This document shows, piece by piece, positions 1 to 13,000 of a DNA stretch of 64,000 bases (the stretch's first letter is position 1; each line of letters begins with the position of its first letter). The position numbers were made by a program, and so were the translations under genes. A model generated the notes under the pieces. The model was given only the letters and a program-made list of their open reading frames with translations, did not search any database and was not told the origin of the DNA. Source of the DNA: Stichopus chloronotus (taxonomy: Eukaryota > Echinodermata > Holothuroidea > Aspidochirotida > Stichopodidae); assembly GCA_021234535.1 (NCBI GenBank), contig CM037845.1, positions 1,454,501-1,518,500 of the forward strand, in the 5' to 3' direction.

Positions 1-180
1 ACTATTAAGAACTGTTGATGGCAGCCAAGGGTGATGGGGGAGATGGAGGGCATTTACCCCTGTCAGAACCTTCTCCCAATTGCCACCCCCCCCCCCCCCC
101 CACTCAGCTGAAGTAACCTGACAGACTACATGCATGTATATGCCTATTCCCTGTTTACATTTATAATTTGCATTTACCTT

Positions 181-640
181 TCTGTTCTAGGAAGTCCATA
201 AGACTTAATTTTTCACCCAGATATATGCTAATTTTTCACTCAGAGAGATATACTAAACCCTCAAGGTCTGGCCCCAATAGACTTTGCCTCTGGACCCCAC
301 CAGGGGTCTAAGTTTTCATATATGAAGTATACAATCCTGAGACTTACTTTTCACCCACAAATATGCTTAAATCTTACAGCCTCTGGGAACTTTGTCACAA
401 GATCCTGTGAGGGGTCCTAAGTTCTCATTGTGTGAGGAAGAGGTTAGCCAAAATAATAATTAAAATTATTATGAATCTTTGCATTTTAATGATGCGCTTT
501 GAACAAAAATGTACGTATCCTGAGGTTTAATTTTTCACCCAAAGATTATTATTATAAAACCTCAGAGATCCCAGGGGCTTTGCCCCCTGGACCTCACCAG
601 GAGTCCTATAAAGACAGACCCCTGGACCCAACTCACCACA
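181..640. repeat. Degenerate tandem repeat, about three copies
   Basis: Three diverged copies, starting near 190, 330 and 515, share the same order of words: GACTTAATTTTTCACCCA, then ATATGCTTAAA-like, then CTTTGCCCCCTGGACC, then CACCAGGGGTC(C)TA. Spacing is irregular (about 120-185 bp). It looks like an old tandem or nested dispersed repeat; its family was not identified. Confidence 0.55.
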
Positions 641-3600
641 ACTCACTTAACTCACGCATCACACTCAATTTAATGCTATGCATGAAAATTGTGCCCCCCC
701 TGAACAGTTTGTTTTGCCTCCCCAGATCTGAAATCTGTGTGTCGCCATTGTAAGATAGCAGGTGTAAATATCACTTAATTAATATCTCCAAATTTAGCAG
801 CAGATGCACTATTCACTCTTATATCACCTAAATTGCTACAAATTTTAGAAACTCAAAAGCTTCTTAATAAGAAGCAAACAAATTTTACGATAATTTTGAT
901 AATGCCTGTCAAAACTTTTTTTGTACTCTACATATCTTTTACACATTATGATTTTGCTAGCACATCTGGTATTTTTGACTCTTGTTAAAGTCATTTTAGA
1001 CGGAAAAATAGCATAAAGAATCAAAAGTTATATTGTTAATTGTAGATTCAATATTTTAAGTTTGTCACATCATTGAAGCTTGCCTCAGTTTAGAACTTAA
1101 TTCACTAGTACATTATGAACAGTACACACACCTTGGCAACGGAGTAAATTCCATAGCAACTAATACTTTTTTTGCATCTGATAGGTTTGGTGTTCAGTAG
1201 AGCTGACAATAATATTGCAGAAATTGAGAAAAGTCAACTGTAGAAAAATGTTCACAATTAATGTATATTGTCATTTAGTATGTGGAATATATTTTTGTAA
1301 AGCACCTTGAACACTTTAGTGGATTTAGTTTTAGTCTGGTATTGGAGTTTCAAATGAGTCTAATATTATATTTTTACCAAACTGTTTTTTTATTGTTCTG
1401 TCAACTCTTTCTGTTTGGTTGGATGACTTCAAATAATCCACGGCATATTAATTCTTTTGAAGAACATGAACATGCCTTTTTTGCCCGTGATGTTTCTAAA
1501 ATCAAAGCTTTTTTGCTTCTTTGTTTAAATACATTTTTTTATTTTTTCCCTGAGTGCTGTCCTGTTTTATGTCCATCCACCAATTTATTTGGAAAAGCCA
1601 AATATTTTGTCCATTCCTTCCTCCAGGCTATTGTAGCCCCCATAACCACAGGACACTGACCCTGTAAACTTATGTTCTATTAAAGGGGAAGCATGCTTTG
1701 ATTGCATTTTGATGTGTAGCTGTCCAGTATCTGGTTAAGGACACTTCATTCACAAAATAGCATATTTTATGCACCAAAAATTTTGACAAAAGTCTAGAAA
1801 TCAGAAGAGAAAAAAATTAAATAAGAGTATGAAGTCAATAAAGTGGGATTGAGGCCTATGCTTTAAGGAACGTTTCAATACTTCGTCTGTGAACCATGTC
1901 ATCATGGATTCACGAGACTGTGCTGCACACATACCCTTTAAAAGTTGTGGTTTGAAATGACCTCTGAAATGGTCCTTGTTAATATCTATTAGTACTCTGG
2001 GTAAGGCTAGCACTCCTCAGGATGGTACAATTTAAAAGGTATGGTAGTATTCACATGCTACTCATGAAATCAATCCCTAAAGTAATTTTGCTGTGAAGTG
2101 AAAGGTGGTCTGGTCATATTTTTGGTTGTTCTCTGACAAAAGATGGAAGAAGAAACTTCTCACAGGAGCTGTGGACTAGGGTTGATGATCGCTTGCATTG
2201 TCATCATTTCATTTGAATGAATTGGTAAAGTTCTATCATATTTGAATTTCTTGGTTTCAATTGTATAGATTATTAACTGAGTGGTAATTACTACTTGAGG
2301 AATGGCTGAGTTTTGAGATTGATTTTAGGATAGGTCTCTGTTTCTGTCTCAAAACGAAGCTGATGTTTGTGATTTTAATTAGCAACTGATCGAAATTTAT
2401 CTCTGGCTAGACTCTCTTCATTTGAAGTTTTTTTTTAATTAAATTGATTTTTTTTTTCTGGTGACATGTGGGGACTTTGTAGTTTCTTTTAAAATCACCT
2501 TATGGTGCCATATTAATAGCTCATTTGGAGGAATCAAGAAACTTTAAAGAGGTGTGCATACTGTAACACCTCCCTTACTGAGCTTTCGGTTTAAGCCCTC
2601 CCGTAAGTGAACGGAGGCTGTGTTCTATCAGTGTAGGTCTGTGTATTTGTGTAGGATGTATAGCACTTTAGCACTTCATGAAGGGTTATAAACTGAGTCT
2701 TAGAGTACCCTCTTGTACAGGCTAAGAGAAGGTCATGAAAAGGTCATAACTTATGAGGATAATTGAAAGCCTGCATTGACTTTAGCAAAAGAGAAAGCAA
2801 AACATCATTATTTGGCACTTTATTTCATTGCCCCCTTTCTACCTTTGTTAGATTCTAAATCTTACCTTTGCTTTATTGAAGTGTTCTAAAATGATCAGTC
2901 AACTCTACAAGGGGATAATAATCAACCAAGTTAATTTTCAAACCTCTGTAAACTGCCATTATATTGGAATTTTGCTGGTCATCTGAAGTAACTAGAACGA
3001 ATAGTCTTTTGTCTTTGCATGGACAAATGAGGATGACTCCATTATCTGCTAATTATTAATCAAAAGTTTTCTTTCAACTGGAAGCTTCCAATCCTTTTCC
3101 AGTTTCTCCTTCACAGCTGTTAACTTCCACACTTCTAAAACTGTAGTGAGAAACAAACAGGAATAGCATAGGGTACAGTATTTCATCCTTTACCATCTGG
3201 TGTTGAACTTTAATTGTGACTTTCAATGATAAGTTCAGGTGATGGTCGTTCTCTTTTGTCCTACAGAAAACAAAGAAGTACCGATGTTAGTCTTTGTGGG
3301 AATGTTCCTGTTGTTATTGCTTCAACGCATATGGAATTGCAACAAAGTTCTTATCTTTCAAATTTCACAAGGCAACAAAGTGGTTTAGTCTCAAAGAGGA
3401 AGGACAGGTTTTATGTAGTAATGGGCTAGCATCCTTCCAAACAAAGAAAAAAAAACAGAAACAAAGGGTGGTCTTAATTTTGCTGACAATGGTTTGGGTT
3501 CTCCAAACAACAACAATTAAAAGCAAAGTATAATCTGCTTTAATAATTTGTGGTTCAGAAAAGTTTGTTGCTATGCAGAGTAGAAATTGTCTCAGCAGCA

Positions 3601-5662
3601 CAGGAAATTGTGATGGCTGTCTGGAATGAACAGTGCGAGAAACAAACGTGAATATCGCTACGACCAGAGTGTGTTTGTACACTATAGAGCAGATCAGTAT
3701 GAAAGCATTGTCAGAGAAAAATCAGTTGTCAGAAACACAGACAGCATGTTTTGTAGCAAGATGAGAAATTTTGAGAATGACACACCACGTATGCTATGAC
3801 TGAGATTGGCCAGTGGGGCTGCTTGTGTGAGCTGCACAAAACGTGTTCTTTGAATTATTGTATGCATCGGATGCTGGGGTATCCAACAAGCGATGTCAGC
3901 TGGACCCCATTTGTGAAATTGCTATGTGGACCCAAAGTTCAAACTGTGTATTGTTAGTGAATTTAGCATATATCTAATTACTAAGAGTGTCATTGTCAAG
4001 CAAAATGATACAGTATATAGTGGAAGTTATAATTTTGGTTACCCATGTGCCCCACCGAATATGTAGGACCAGGTACCTGTGTCCAAATCAAGACCCAGTG
4101 CAAAAATTATTATGCAGGAAGAAAACCTTATACAAGGTTTTACAGGGTTGCGAACAGGAAAGGTTACGGCTAATGTGCAGTTGGTCGTTGCTTCAAAAGT
4201 TAGACCTGAAAAAATCTGGGAGCAGAAGAATGGAGGGAACGTTAAGACTGATGGAGAATTTTATTGATATTATTTATAGCTCTGGGATGTAAGCTTGGTG
4301 TGCAGCATCAAATTCTGTCTCCCTGAAGAGTGATTTTAATGTTATTATGTATTGAACAGTGAGATGTCTTATTGCCTATTCCTATTACATGGAAAGAAAA
4401 AACGAGGAAAGTTGACAGAGCTTAATAACTGACTCGAGAGTGTTCAAAGAAGTAAGAATTATAAAATTACTTTAAAACACATGTATGGCCTGTAGTCTGT
4501 AAAACTCGACAGCTAGGTCTGTCAATTTTGACTGTCTTGTCCCTTGTACTGTAGTTTATAGAACTGTGGGTAAAATAAAGATAAATTTGCACTTTATGAC
4601 AATTCTGTTTTTGCTCGTTAACCAATCCTGCTTATAGTTTAGTGTCTCCAGTTTGTGTATTTTCTCACAAAATGGCCACAAATTTTACCTGTAGGAACAG
4701 TGGACACCATAAATTTTTGCGTGAGAATTAAACTTCCGACCTCTTTGTAAGTTCATCCAATGAGACAAAAGTCATTCAATTCAGTTGATAAGTATTAATT
4801 AATTATCACTGGACATGGACCCTGCAAGGGAATTCATGCAGAGATGTTTAAGTACCTACTTCAATATTTGACATAGTGCCTTCTTCAAGTCTCCTTTTAT
4901 TATAACAACACATCTAGCTGTAGCACATTACTGTATCAACTTACACTAATGGCTGTAATGGATTCAGAAAAAAAGCTAACAACTTCTCAGTTTCCTGGAT
5001 TACAGTCAGGATTTGCGGGCGTGCATACATTCGCAAAAAAATTACTTGATTCTTCTGACAACGAGGAACAGTAATTGGTGAAATGCAATTTAGCCTATGG
5101 TTGGACTTTTTAATGGTATGCAGCAATCATGTGACGAACATATGGCTGCAGGTCGGAAGGCAAAGCGGTTAATTTTGCACACAAATTTCAGTGGCCCCCT
5201 CAAGTGGAACAGGCTCCAACCATTGTATGTTGTGTGAATTGGTGCCTCTAAGCTTCAAACTCTATGTCATCCAGGAATAGCTCCTAGCTGTATACTTTGT
5301 GAAGAATGTATGACAGTTTAATATCCTTGAGGTAGAGGCCATCTTGACCTTATTACATAAGCAGCTTGAGCTAGATTTTATCAATATCTAGGAGCAGCAG
5401 GGAGGCAGGACTGGGTCAGGAAATGGAAGGCAGATTCTTCAAAATGGCACATTGATCTGATTAGATATAAACAAATACATTTTGTTATGTTATTGAATGA
5501 TACATGTCAGGTTATTGTCAATGAATCAATTAAAATACAGTAAATGCTAGATTGTTGTTTTAAACATATCAGGATTAGAAATCACAGAAGCTAACAATCA
5601 AAAGTGGGGTTAATTGTCACTGGTATACCTGTGTATATACAAACAGATTGTTGATTCGGCGT

Positions 5663-5690
5663 AGTCGCTCACGAATGATTGTGAGCGACT
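5663..5690. repeat. Perfect 10-bp inverted repeat
   Basis: AGTCGCTCAC at 5663-5672 is followed by an 8-nt loop and the exact reverse complement GTGAGCGACT at 5681-5690. The stem is GC-rich in an AT-rich setting. No gene or element boundary is visible next to it. Confidence 0.6.
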
Positions 5691-7505
5691 GATCTCCATT
5701 AATGAGGTTGTCATTTTAAGTCATTATTCCTAAGTTTTTGAAAAAATCATATATGCCCTTTTATCATAAAGGGGGTATTTTGTGTTTTTTTTTCTCAGAA
5801 GTAAAGTCCTTATGATGCACTAGTCTAGTAATGGATACATTCCATGTTGCTGTTGATCAACATTCACTGCCAACAGCCTCAGAGGTCATGTGGCCATCAT
5901 GAGAGTCACAGGAAAGCTTAACATTAGCTATTATTTTGTTTGACTGCTCATAGCGCAGTTTCATTAGAACCCATTGAGCTCTTGTTTCTCATATCAGGGT
6001 ATCATGTTTGGAGGCACAATACCTTTGTGTTGTAAATATAAATTGTACTTTAGCTGTATGTGGTCATAACCTCAGCAAGAATTTGTATGAATAAATAAGT
6101 GCAAGATGGAATTATCCAGCCAATCTTCACCTGATATCATACATGTTATACCTTCTCGAGAGAGAAACATGCCCTAGAATTATTATGGTACATCTGGATA
6201 TCACGTCATGTTCTATCATGCAGAAAGGTCTTCTCCCGATATGATTTTAACACATGTGTTTTTTGTGAGGACTAGGTGAGTTATTTTAGTCCTTGTAGCT
6301 GCCGTTGCAAACTCTTAGTTAACTTTTTGTTTGATAGTCTTTGGCAAGTTGTAGCAGCTGCTAGCAAAAAATAGGCCAACTTTCAGTAAAGTCTGTTTCT
6401 TTTTTACTTAAATTCCTTTATTATTTGTCATGTATTTGCCAACCAGATGGTATGGTTTTATGATTTGTCTTTTGTTACCTGAAGCTGTTGCTTTGTGAAT
6501 AACCCTTTATTCATCCATCATTGTCCACTGCAGCTGGAAGTGCTGCAGGCAACAAGAACAGAGTAATGACATCTTCCTACCCTTTCCACAGAAAGGTATA
6601 ATTATGCAACATCCCTCTGTGAAGTGAATTTAATAGATAACATCACATCATGTCATTGGAGTCCAGTTAAAGAGCTAAGAAGATATTAGTCACTCCTTAC
6701 CACAAAACCACGAGGGATCAAAGAAAGGGATTATATTTCTGGATTTACATTTTTAATTTGCATTTCCCCTTAGCAACTGAATTAGCAATGTTAGGTAAAT
6801 TAATGCATGTACAATGCAAAGAGGTGCTGCTGCTGTGTCTGGAGACATGCTGTAGATGGTGTGAATGGTGGAATTTATGTTGAAATCAGCAGACAAATTA
6901 TCTACGTAACATTTAAACTATGCCAGCTTTAGCATGATGCTTATTAAGTGCGTATACATCTAGGTGTATGTGTAGCTTATGGTGACGATATATATGAAAT
7001 TGTCACATTATGTATTATACCTCTGTTACTGTTTACAGGTAAATAAAGGCTGTTATATGTCAGTTGGGTGGCAGTGACAGTGGTGGAGAGGGTGGGGTGT
7101 AGCTATTGGTTGCATGGATGAGGATTCATGGTTGGGGTACATAGATATCCCTGTTATTGGCATGTCTAGTGATAGAGTGGAAGGTCCCAGGCAAATTTAA
7201 ATGACAGCAAAAAACTCCCATCTGTGAGCAAGTATGTCTTTCCCTCTCCATCCCTACTATCCCCCTCTATACCCCCCTTCCCTTCCCTTTTGTTTTGAAT
7301 CAACAAAATTTAAAGAATATTCCATTGAAAGTTTAATGGGATCTTAAATGAAAGAAGCCTTTTACTGCAGGTGCTTCAGCCCTCATTTTTGGTTTCGATG
7401 AAAAGAGAAACCTATGCAGTCATGATGGCGTGTGTATGTATGTGTGTTTATGTATGTCCGTTAGTATGTGAGGGTGTGCGTGTGTGTTTGTTGTGACACT
7501 AAAGC

Positions 7506-8360
7506 TTGTGCACGCGATATCTCCAGATAGGAATGATGGATACTCTTCATACTTGGTATGTAGGTTTGTCATATTGAGAGGAAGAACCCTATTGTTTTTG
7601 GTGGAGGTCAAAGGTCATCAGGGGTCACCAGAGGTCAAATCGTGAAAACCTTGTGCATGCGATATCTCCAGATAGCAATGATGGATACTCTTCATACTTG
7701 GTATGTAGGTTTGTCATATTGAGAGGAAGAACCCTATTGTTTTTGGTGGGGGTCAAAGGTCATCAGGGGTCACCAAGGGTCAAATCGTGAAAAACTTGTG
7801 CATGCGATATCTCCAGGTAGCAATGATGGATACTCTTCATACTTGGTATGTAGGTTTGTCATATTGAGATTAAGAACTCTATTGTTTTTGGTGGAGGTCA
7901 AAAGTCATCTGGGGTCATAAGAAGGTCAAATTATGAAAACCCTGCACACAATATCAGAAGGTTTGAATGATGGATACTTTCATTCTTAGTATGTATCTTT
8001 ATCATTGTGAAAGGAAGAAGCCTTTTGTTTCAAAACTTTGATATTCTCATTGAAAGATCTTGGAGAAAACATTTTCAGACATTTACCTGCACTGTACATT
8101 CCTACATTGCACTGTAGGGGTATCTCATTGAGTATACAAAAATTTAATTGTCTTTGGTGAAGGTCAAAGTTTATTTGCGGTCAACAGGGTCGCAGTATGG
8201 AGTTCTTGTAAACATCTTATGTCAAGAAGGGAAGCTACAGCAGATGTCATATTCAATATGTAGTTGTATCTCATTGAGCACAAGAACCAATTGGTCTTTA
8301 ACTGGAGGTAAAAGGTCATTCAATGTCAACAAGGGTCAAATTGTGAACATGTAGATATGA
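7506..8360 (+). repeat. 145-bp tandem array carrying DR1-like half-sites
   Basis: Three close copies start at 7506, 7651 and 7796, giving an exact 145-bp period, followed by decayed copies from about 7941 to 8360. Each unit contains GCGATATCTCCAG, a conserved ATGATGGATACTCTTCAT stretch and a run of GGTCA-type half-sites. Copy 1 has a perfect AGGTCAAAGGTCA at 7605-7617; copy 2 has GGGTCAAAGGTCA at 7750-7762; copy 3 is mutated in the second half-site. Related single fragments lie near 22900-23060, 24150-24250 and, reversed, 49255-49360. A TG-rich stretch precedes the array. Confidence 0.8.
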
Positions 8361-9786
8361 TCTCAAGGAAGGAAGCTTGTACAGATCTCATATTTCATAT
8401 AATGCATACATAGCTTAATGTGACATATACTAATGCTATTATATCAGATTCAGAAAAAATTCTCTTAAGCAGATCATTGAAACCACAATGCATTTCTGCA
8501 TTCTGGTTAATTCTTGTTCATAACTCAAAATTTTGTTAACTGAAATTGTTCTTTGAAATCATTTAAGAAAGTCAACTTGAAAAAGAAACATAAAATATGG
8601 TCAGTTATCATGGCTGCTGTGACGTCACTGTCTCTTGATGGCCTAATGCACTCTGGATTAGAAATGTGTTGCAAAATCCACAAACAGAACATGCTATTGA
8701 GTTTCATGATTCTCTGCCTTCAGATTGATCCATAGAGATCAAGAGAAAAGCTGCTCTCATTCTTTTTATTTTCCATTTCAATTTTTTTCACCGGTCAGTC
8801 CCTTGAAATTGCAGTAATGTCGCAATAGTCGCATCCTGATGTGTATTGAACATGAGAAGAAATTTCACCTGTCAATGGTAAGGCCAACAACCATGCTTGT
8901 TAGTATATGCACAATCATGCGTTCTTCACATTACATTATAAGACTAAAATAATGAGTTATCATCTAAAACCACAATGAATTTATGAATTGCGGTCATTTA
9001 CATCATCCAACTGCAATGGGAGGGGGGGAGGCTAATATTGGATTTGGGAGACTTCCTCGCCAATGTGGTGATCTGATGCTGGGTGCACTTCACAGTGTAC
9101 CTGAACCACTGATGTCATCATTCTTCCTCCCTTACCCAGTATTATGTAGCCTAGCTGATAATGTTCCATAATTGCCCCTTCATGCCCCCCCCATTTCTTC
9201 CTCCTGCGGCACTTGCCAAAAAGGAAGCTGGCTGTCAGAATCATAGCAGTCACGTATGTTCCATCGACTAAAGTTACAAAATGTCCTTAGAATCAATCAA
9301 AATCTACAACATAAAACTGCAAAATGTGCAGCAACCTTTTTGCTTATGACTCAGAAGAGACTGGCCATCAAGTTTTTAGTTTCGGCAAACTTCATGTCTT
9401 TTTACAAAAGATTTCAATCTGTTCATATATACTGTACACGGTGCTGCCAGCATGAGTAAGATGTTTGCCCCTAATGCACTTTTGTCGTGATCCAAGCATT
9501 CACACTGCGTCGTGGTCGCTCCTCAGAATTCGGAAGTCATTTTCTGACTGCTCTTCTCCGCTACAAAGAGAATATTAATAGGACATCTTCTCTGCAGGGA
9601 CAAAGCACCCCTGGCTGAGCAAATTCTGACAATCTAGCTTTATCTGGTCTTTGGACGATTGACCTACGACTAGACCTCAGCCGGCTGTGATGTTTGTGAA
9701 ACCTCCAGCTTCTATTAGGAAGTCACTCATATCCTCTTGTAGTGCTTAATTGCATTCTGTTGTGGTGTATACATATATATTTGCAG

Positions 9787-10000
9787 GATACCCTCAAGTT
9801 GTGTTTGCATTTTGATTTTGACTCTGGAAATATTGCAGCTGGCATTTGTTGTCAGGGGTCTCTGCTGCGTGCGGTGCAGCTTGTTAAAGATTCCTTGCTG
9901 GTATGGTTGGAAACGGTTCACTCTCAAAATTGCAACAAGTCTGTTGTTGCACTTTTTGTGGGACTTTGGTAATTATTTCCCTGAGTTAAAGGACAGCAGG
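9787..10000 (+). CDS. Candidate upstream exon of the membrane-protein gene
   Basis: The stretch follows a TTTGCAG acceptor and ends in a strong GTAAGT donor at 10001. One frame, entered in phase 2, stays open for all 71 codons and leaves in phase 0. It would encode a hydrophobic N-terminal part and then a helical segment ending in PELKDSR. No ATG occurs in this frame, so a start exon would have to lie further left. A second frame is also open from 9787 to a stop at 9970, which weakens the call. The phase-0 exit fits the exons at 12028 and 16019. I do not recognise the sequence, and chance openness is possible. Confidence 0.3.
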
Positions 10001-13000
10001 GTAAGTCTACACTGTGTGGAATTTTTTTTGTGTTTGTAGAAATTATTTCTTTTTATTTAGCTTTATTTTTTAAACTAAACTCAAGGACTAGCTCACGGTA
10101 GCTTACACAATTCCTAATATTTTTTCTTCCATTGAAAGTTTTTGCTATTTATATGAGCTTTAACTGTGTTTTGTTTTTAAGTATGAAAATCAGAGTAGTT
10201 TATGTCATTGAACATGGCAACCCTTAAAACATCAGAGTGATTTTATATATGTCAGAGAACCCAGTCATGTACGAGTGAAAAGCTTGACACTAACGCAGGC
10301 AAAAATTATGCCAAAATGTATAAGTAAAATGTCAGTTACCTTGTAAATAGAGATCAAAAGAGGAATTGCAAAGTAGACCTGACATGCATATGTTTGCTTG
10401 GTCATTTTTGTGCATGTGTGTCAGCAGACTCCATCTTGTGTATGATGAAAGATCAGATACCGCAGTAACTTGATTGACACCAAATGGCAATTTGTACAAT
10501 TAACAATATCGATGTCAGTAATTTACTCTTAATGGCTATCTGGGCTGTCTGCTAGCTAAGCTGTTCTGTGGCACAGGGCATGACACATGTGTGAACAAGA
10601 GCATTCAATTGGCCATGTTACTGAATTTGGAAGGGATGGGAGAAGAACGGAAGGCGCCAAAAAGAGGGCAGTAGCATTTCATCTCAGAATCTCAATTTGA
10701 TATTATCAGAGAATGTTACTTTAGGATTCAAACCGATGACTTCATCTGTAGGAATTAGCTGTGGTATCTCTAGCAAGGAATTTAGCAGGGTGCTTGAATG
10801 GTATTTCTTATGTCCACATCGCTATTGATAAATTGTTTATTTTGCTGTCAAAGAAATGTATGAATCTGTTGCTCTCAAGCTGTCACCAAGCTACAGGATT
10901 TTGTGAAATGAGGCACTTCAGTTAATACTGGGGTGTAGTGACAGTTGCGGGACCAAACAGTGTAATTGTCATGGAAGTCATGGAAACACCAATGTTAGCG
11001 AAAAAGCTGCCATTTTGGTTGGGTACCTGAGACCTGGCTGGGTACCAGACTGGCACAGGAAAAAGAAAACACTTAATTGTTAGATTTGAACAGTATATAT
11101 TGTTGACACAATTATTGCTTGAACTCATGACTTTCTTTTCACAAATCCCAGAGCCAAGTATTTAAAATACTTACCCAAGTATTCTGTGAAAGGTAAAAGT
11201 GAAACATGCTGTAGCAAGCATATGGTATACGTAGTATGCAAATTGTTGCTCATAGTCAGAAGGATAAAAAACAGAGAACTGAAAATAAATGCAACCTACT
11301 GATGTCATTTAGTTTTATCTGTATATGTACTGTGGGTGGTCTTTACTGATTACTCTGCACTGTCAATTAAGTTGTTATGTTGTAATTCACCTGTATTGTA
11401 TGAGTTCTGCTTTGTTGAGGACTTCCTGTTTAGTTATTGTGAGCATCTTTTAGTTCAACATCTTCGTTGATGGTTATGTATCAATCAATCAACACAACAC
11501 TCTATATACATGTGTACTTGACTCACACTAATCACATGAAACTGGTTTCTCAAGGAGCGTCTGTGCCGCGAGAGGTGCCAAGCAGATCAGCTTATTTGTA
11601 ATATTTGAGGTTAGTGTGTTATGACCATAGCATCTTAGTCATGATATTCCTAGTTGTAAGTTACACAATATAATTTGGATTGTCTTCAACAATACTGCTA
11701 GCTATACCAGAGAATTAATTAAGATCAGTGACTTCTTGATATTAGACTCCCTGCAATGTCACCTGTTTACTTTCTCTTTACAACTAGTAATAAAACATCA
11801 GTAGACCATTTGTGTTTATCAAGCTTTGGTATCGCAATAATAGTATTATCAATTACCTGTACTCAAGGTCAGAGGGCATGAAAGGAGTAACAGGAAACCA
11901 CTAACATTTACAGCGAATTTTCAAAAGTGACGTCAGGTGAGATATTAATAATTAGATCAATTACGTTAGATAAGGTGCTGGGATATATAAAGTGGTGAAA
12001 ATTCTTTTTTTTCCGTCAAATCTTTAGGTCCTGCATGTGCCTCTGTGTGATCCCAAATGTCATTTTGTGTTACCTCTATGTTTTGAAAATATAATTGGAT
12101 GTGCAACTCTCAATGGTAAGCTCTCTGAAAGACAGATAGCCTGTTTGTTGATGTGGTGGGATGGTTTTCAACTGTTTCTACTCTCATAATGTGTACAAGA
12201 TCCATGATGATCTCATTGAGAGAAAGACTACATAGATTCAGAATCTTTGTCAACTAAAAGCCCTTTCCCTCCTTTTGGAGGTTAATTTAGAGGTCACATG
12301 ACAGTATGGTGCATCTCGGTAATGCCATCTGGTGTCGCTATAAACTGTGGCGTGCATTTGCACCATACTGTGGACGGAGGAACCAAGTCGTAGACGAATA
12401 GAAGGGGTGGAAGACAGCTTTAGACACCAGTGTAATAATATAGGGCCAGGTGAATGGCATTGCTCTTAAGTTGTAAATCTAATACCATTCACTGATAACT
12501 GTGAAGAGTCTGGCTCTATGTTTGAAAATTTGAGAAAATTATCTCAGTTTCAAGAAGAGACTTACTGTACAACTTTAAAACAAAAATCATTTGAATGTTG
12601 ATTTCAAGACCGTATCCTCAGAGAAGTTCATAGCATTGTCTTCTTTCATGTGGCGTTGTTTAGGACTTCAGGTTTACCCTTAAATTTAGTCACATATTAA
12701 GTACTGATAATTTTTAGGGAAATTCTGGACATGAATTAGTGATAATAGTTACAAAATACATGTTCCAACATTGTAAAGAAAACTGTCTGAGTAAATAGCA
12801 ATTTTAACATCAGGTGAAAAGTTATGAATTTGCTCATTAAATTGGCATGTGCTTGAACAAACAACTGGGGAGACAGTTCATTACAAATGATTGGATCAGT
12901 TCTGCTTAACTAACGCTATAAATTGTCAGGGATTTGACATTTTATCTTACAGTTAGCAGCTAGCTAGGGTTGTTTGATGTCAAAACATTGAGTGGCCAAT

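Larger units (their letters stand above)
1..9786. other. Gene-free left flank
   Basis: I see no exon I can support here. Open frames are short and AT-driven, and none has a convincing acceptor, reading frame and donor together. The longest, 125 codons at 1282-1659 (+), is rich in F, L and C and resembles no family I know. Contents are a run of 16 C at 86-101, a degenerate repeat at 181-640, a GC-rich hairpin at 5663-5690, a TG-rich stretch around 7425-7490 and a tandem array at 7506-8360. A weak possible 62-nt exon sits at 6534-6595 (acceptor CAG, donor GTATAA), but nothing links it to the genes further right. Confidence 0.5.

Noticed and set aside
1282..1659. 125-codon plus-strand open frame
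   Set aside because: Composition is F/L/C-rich as expected of T-rich DNA. There are no splice signals and no family resemblance.
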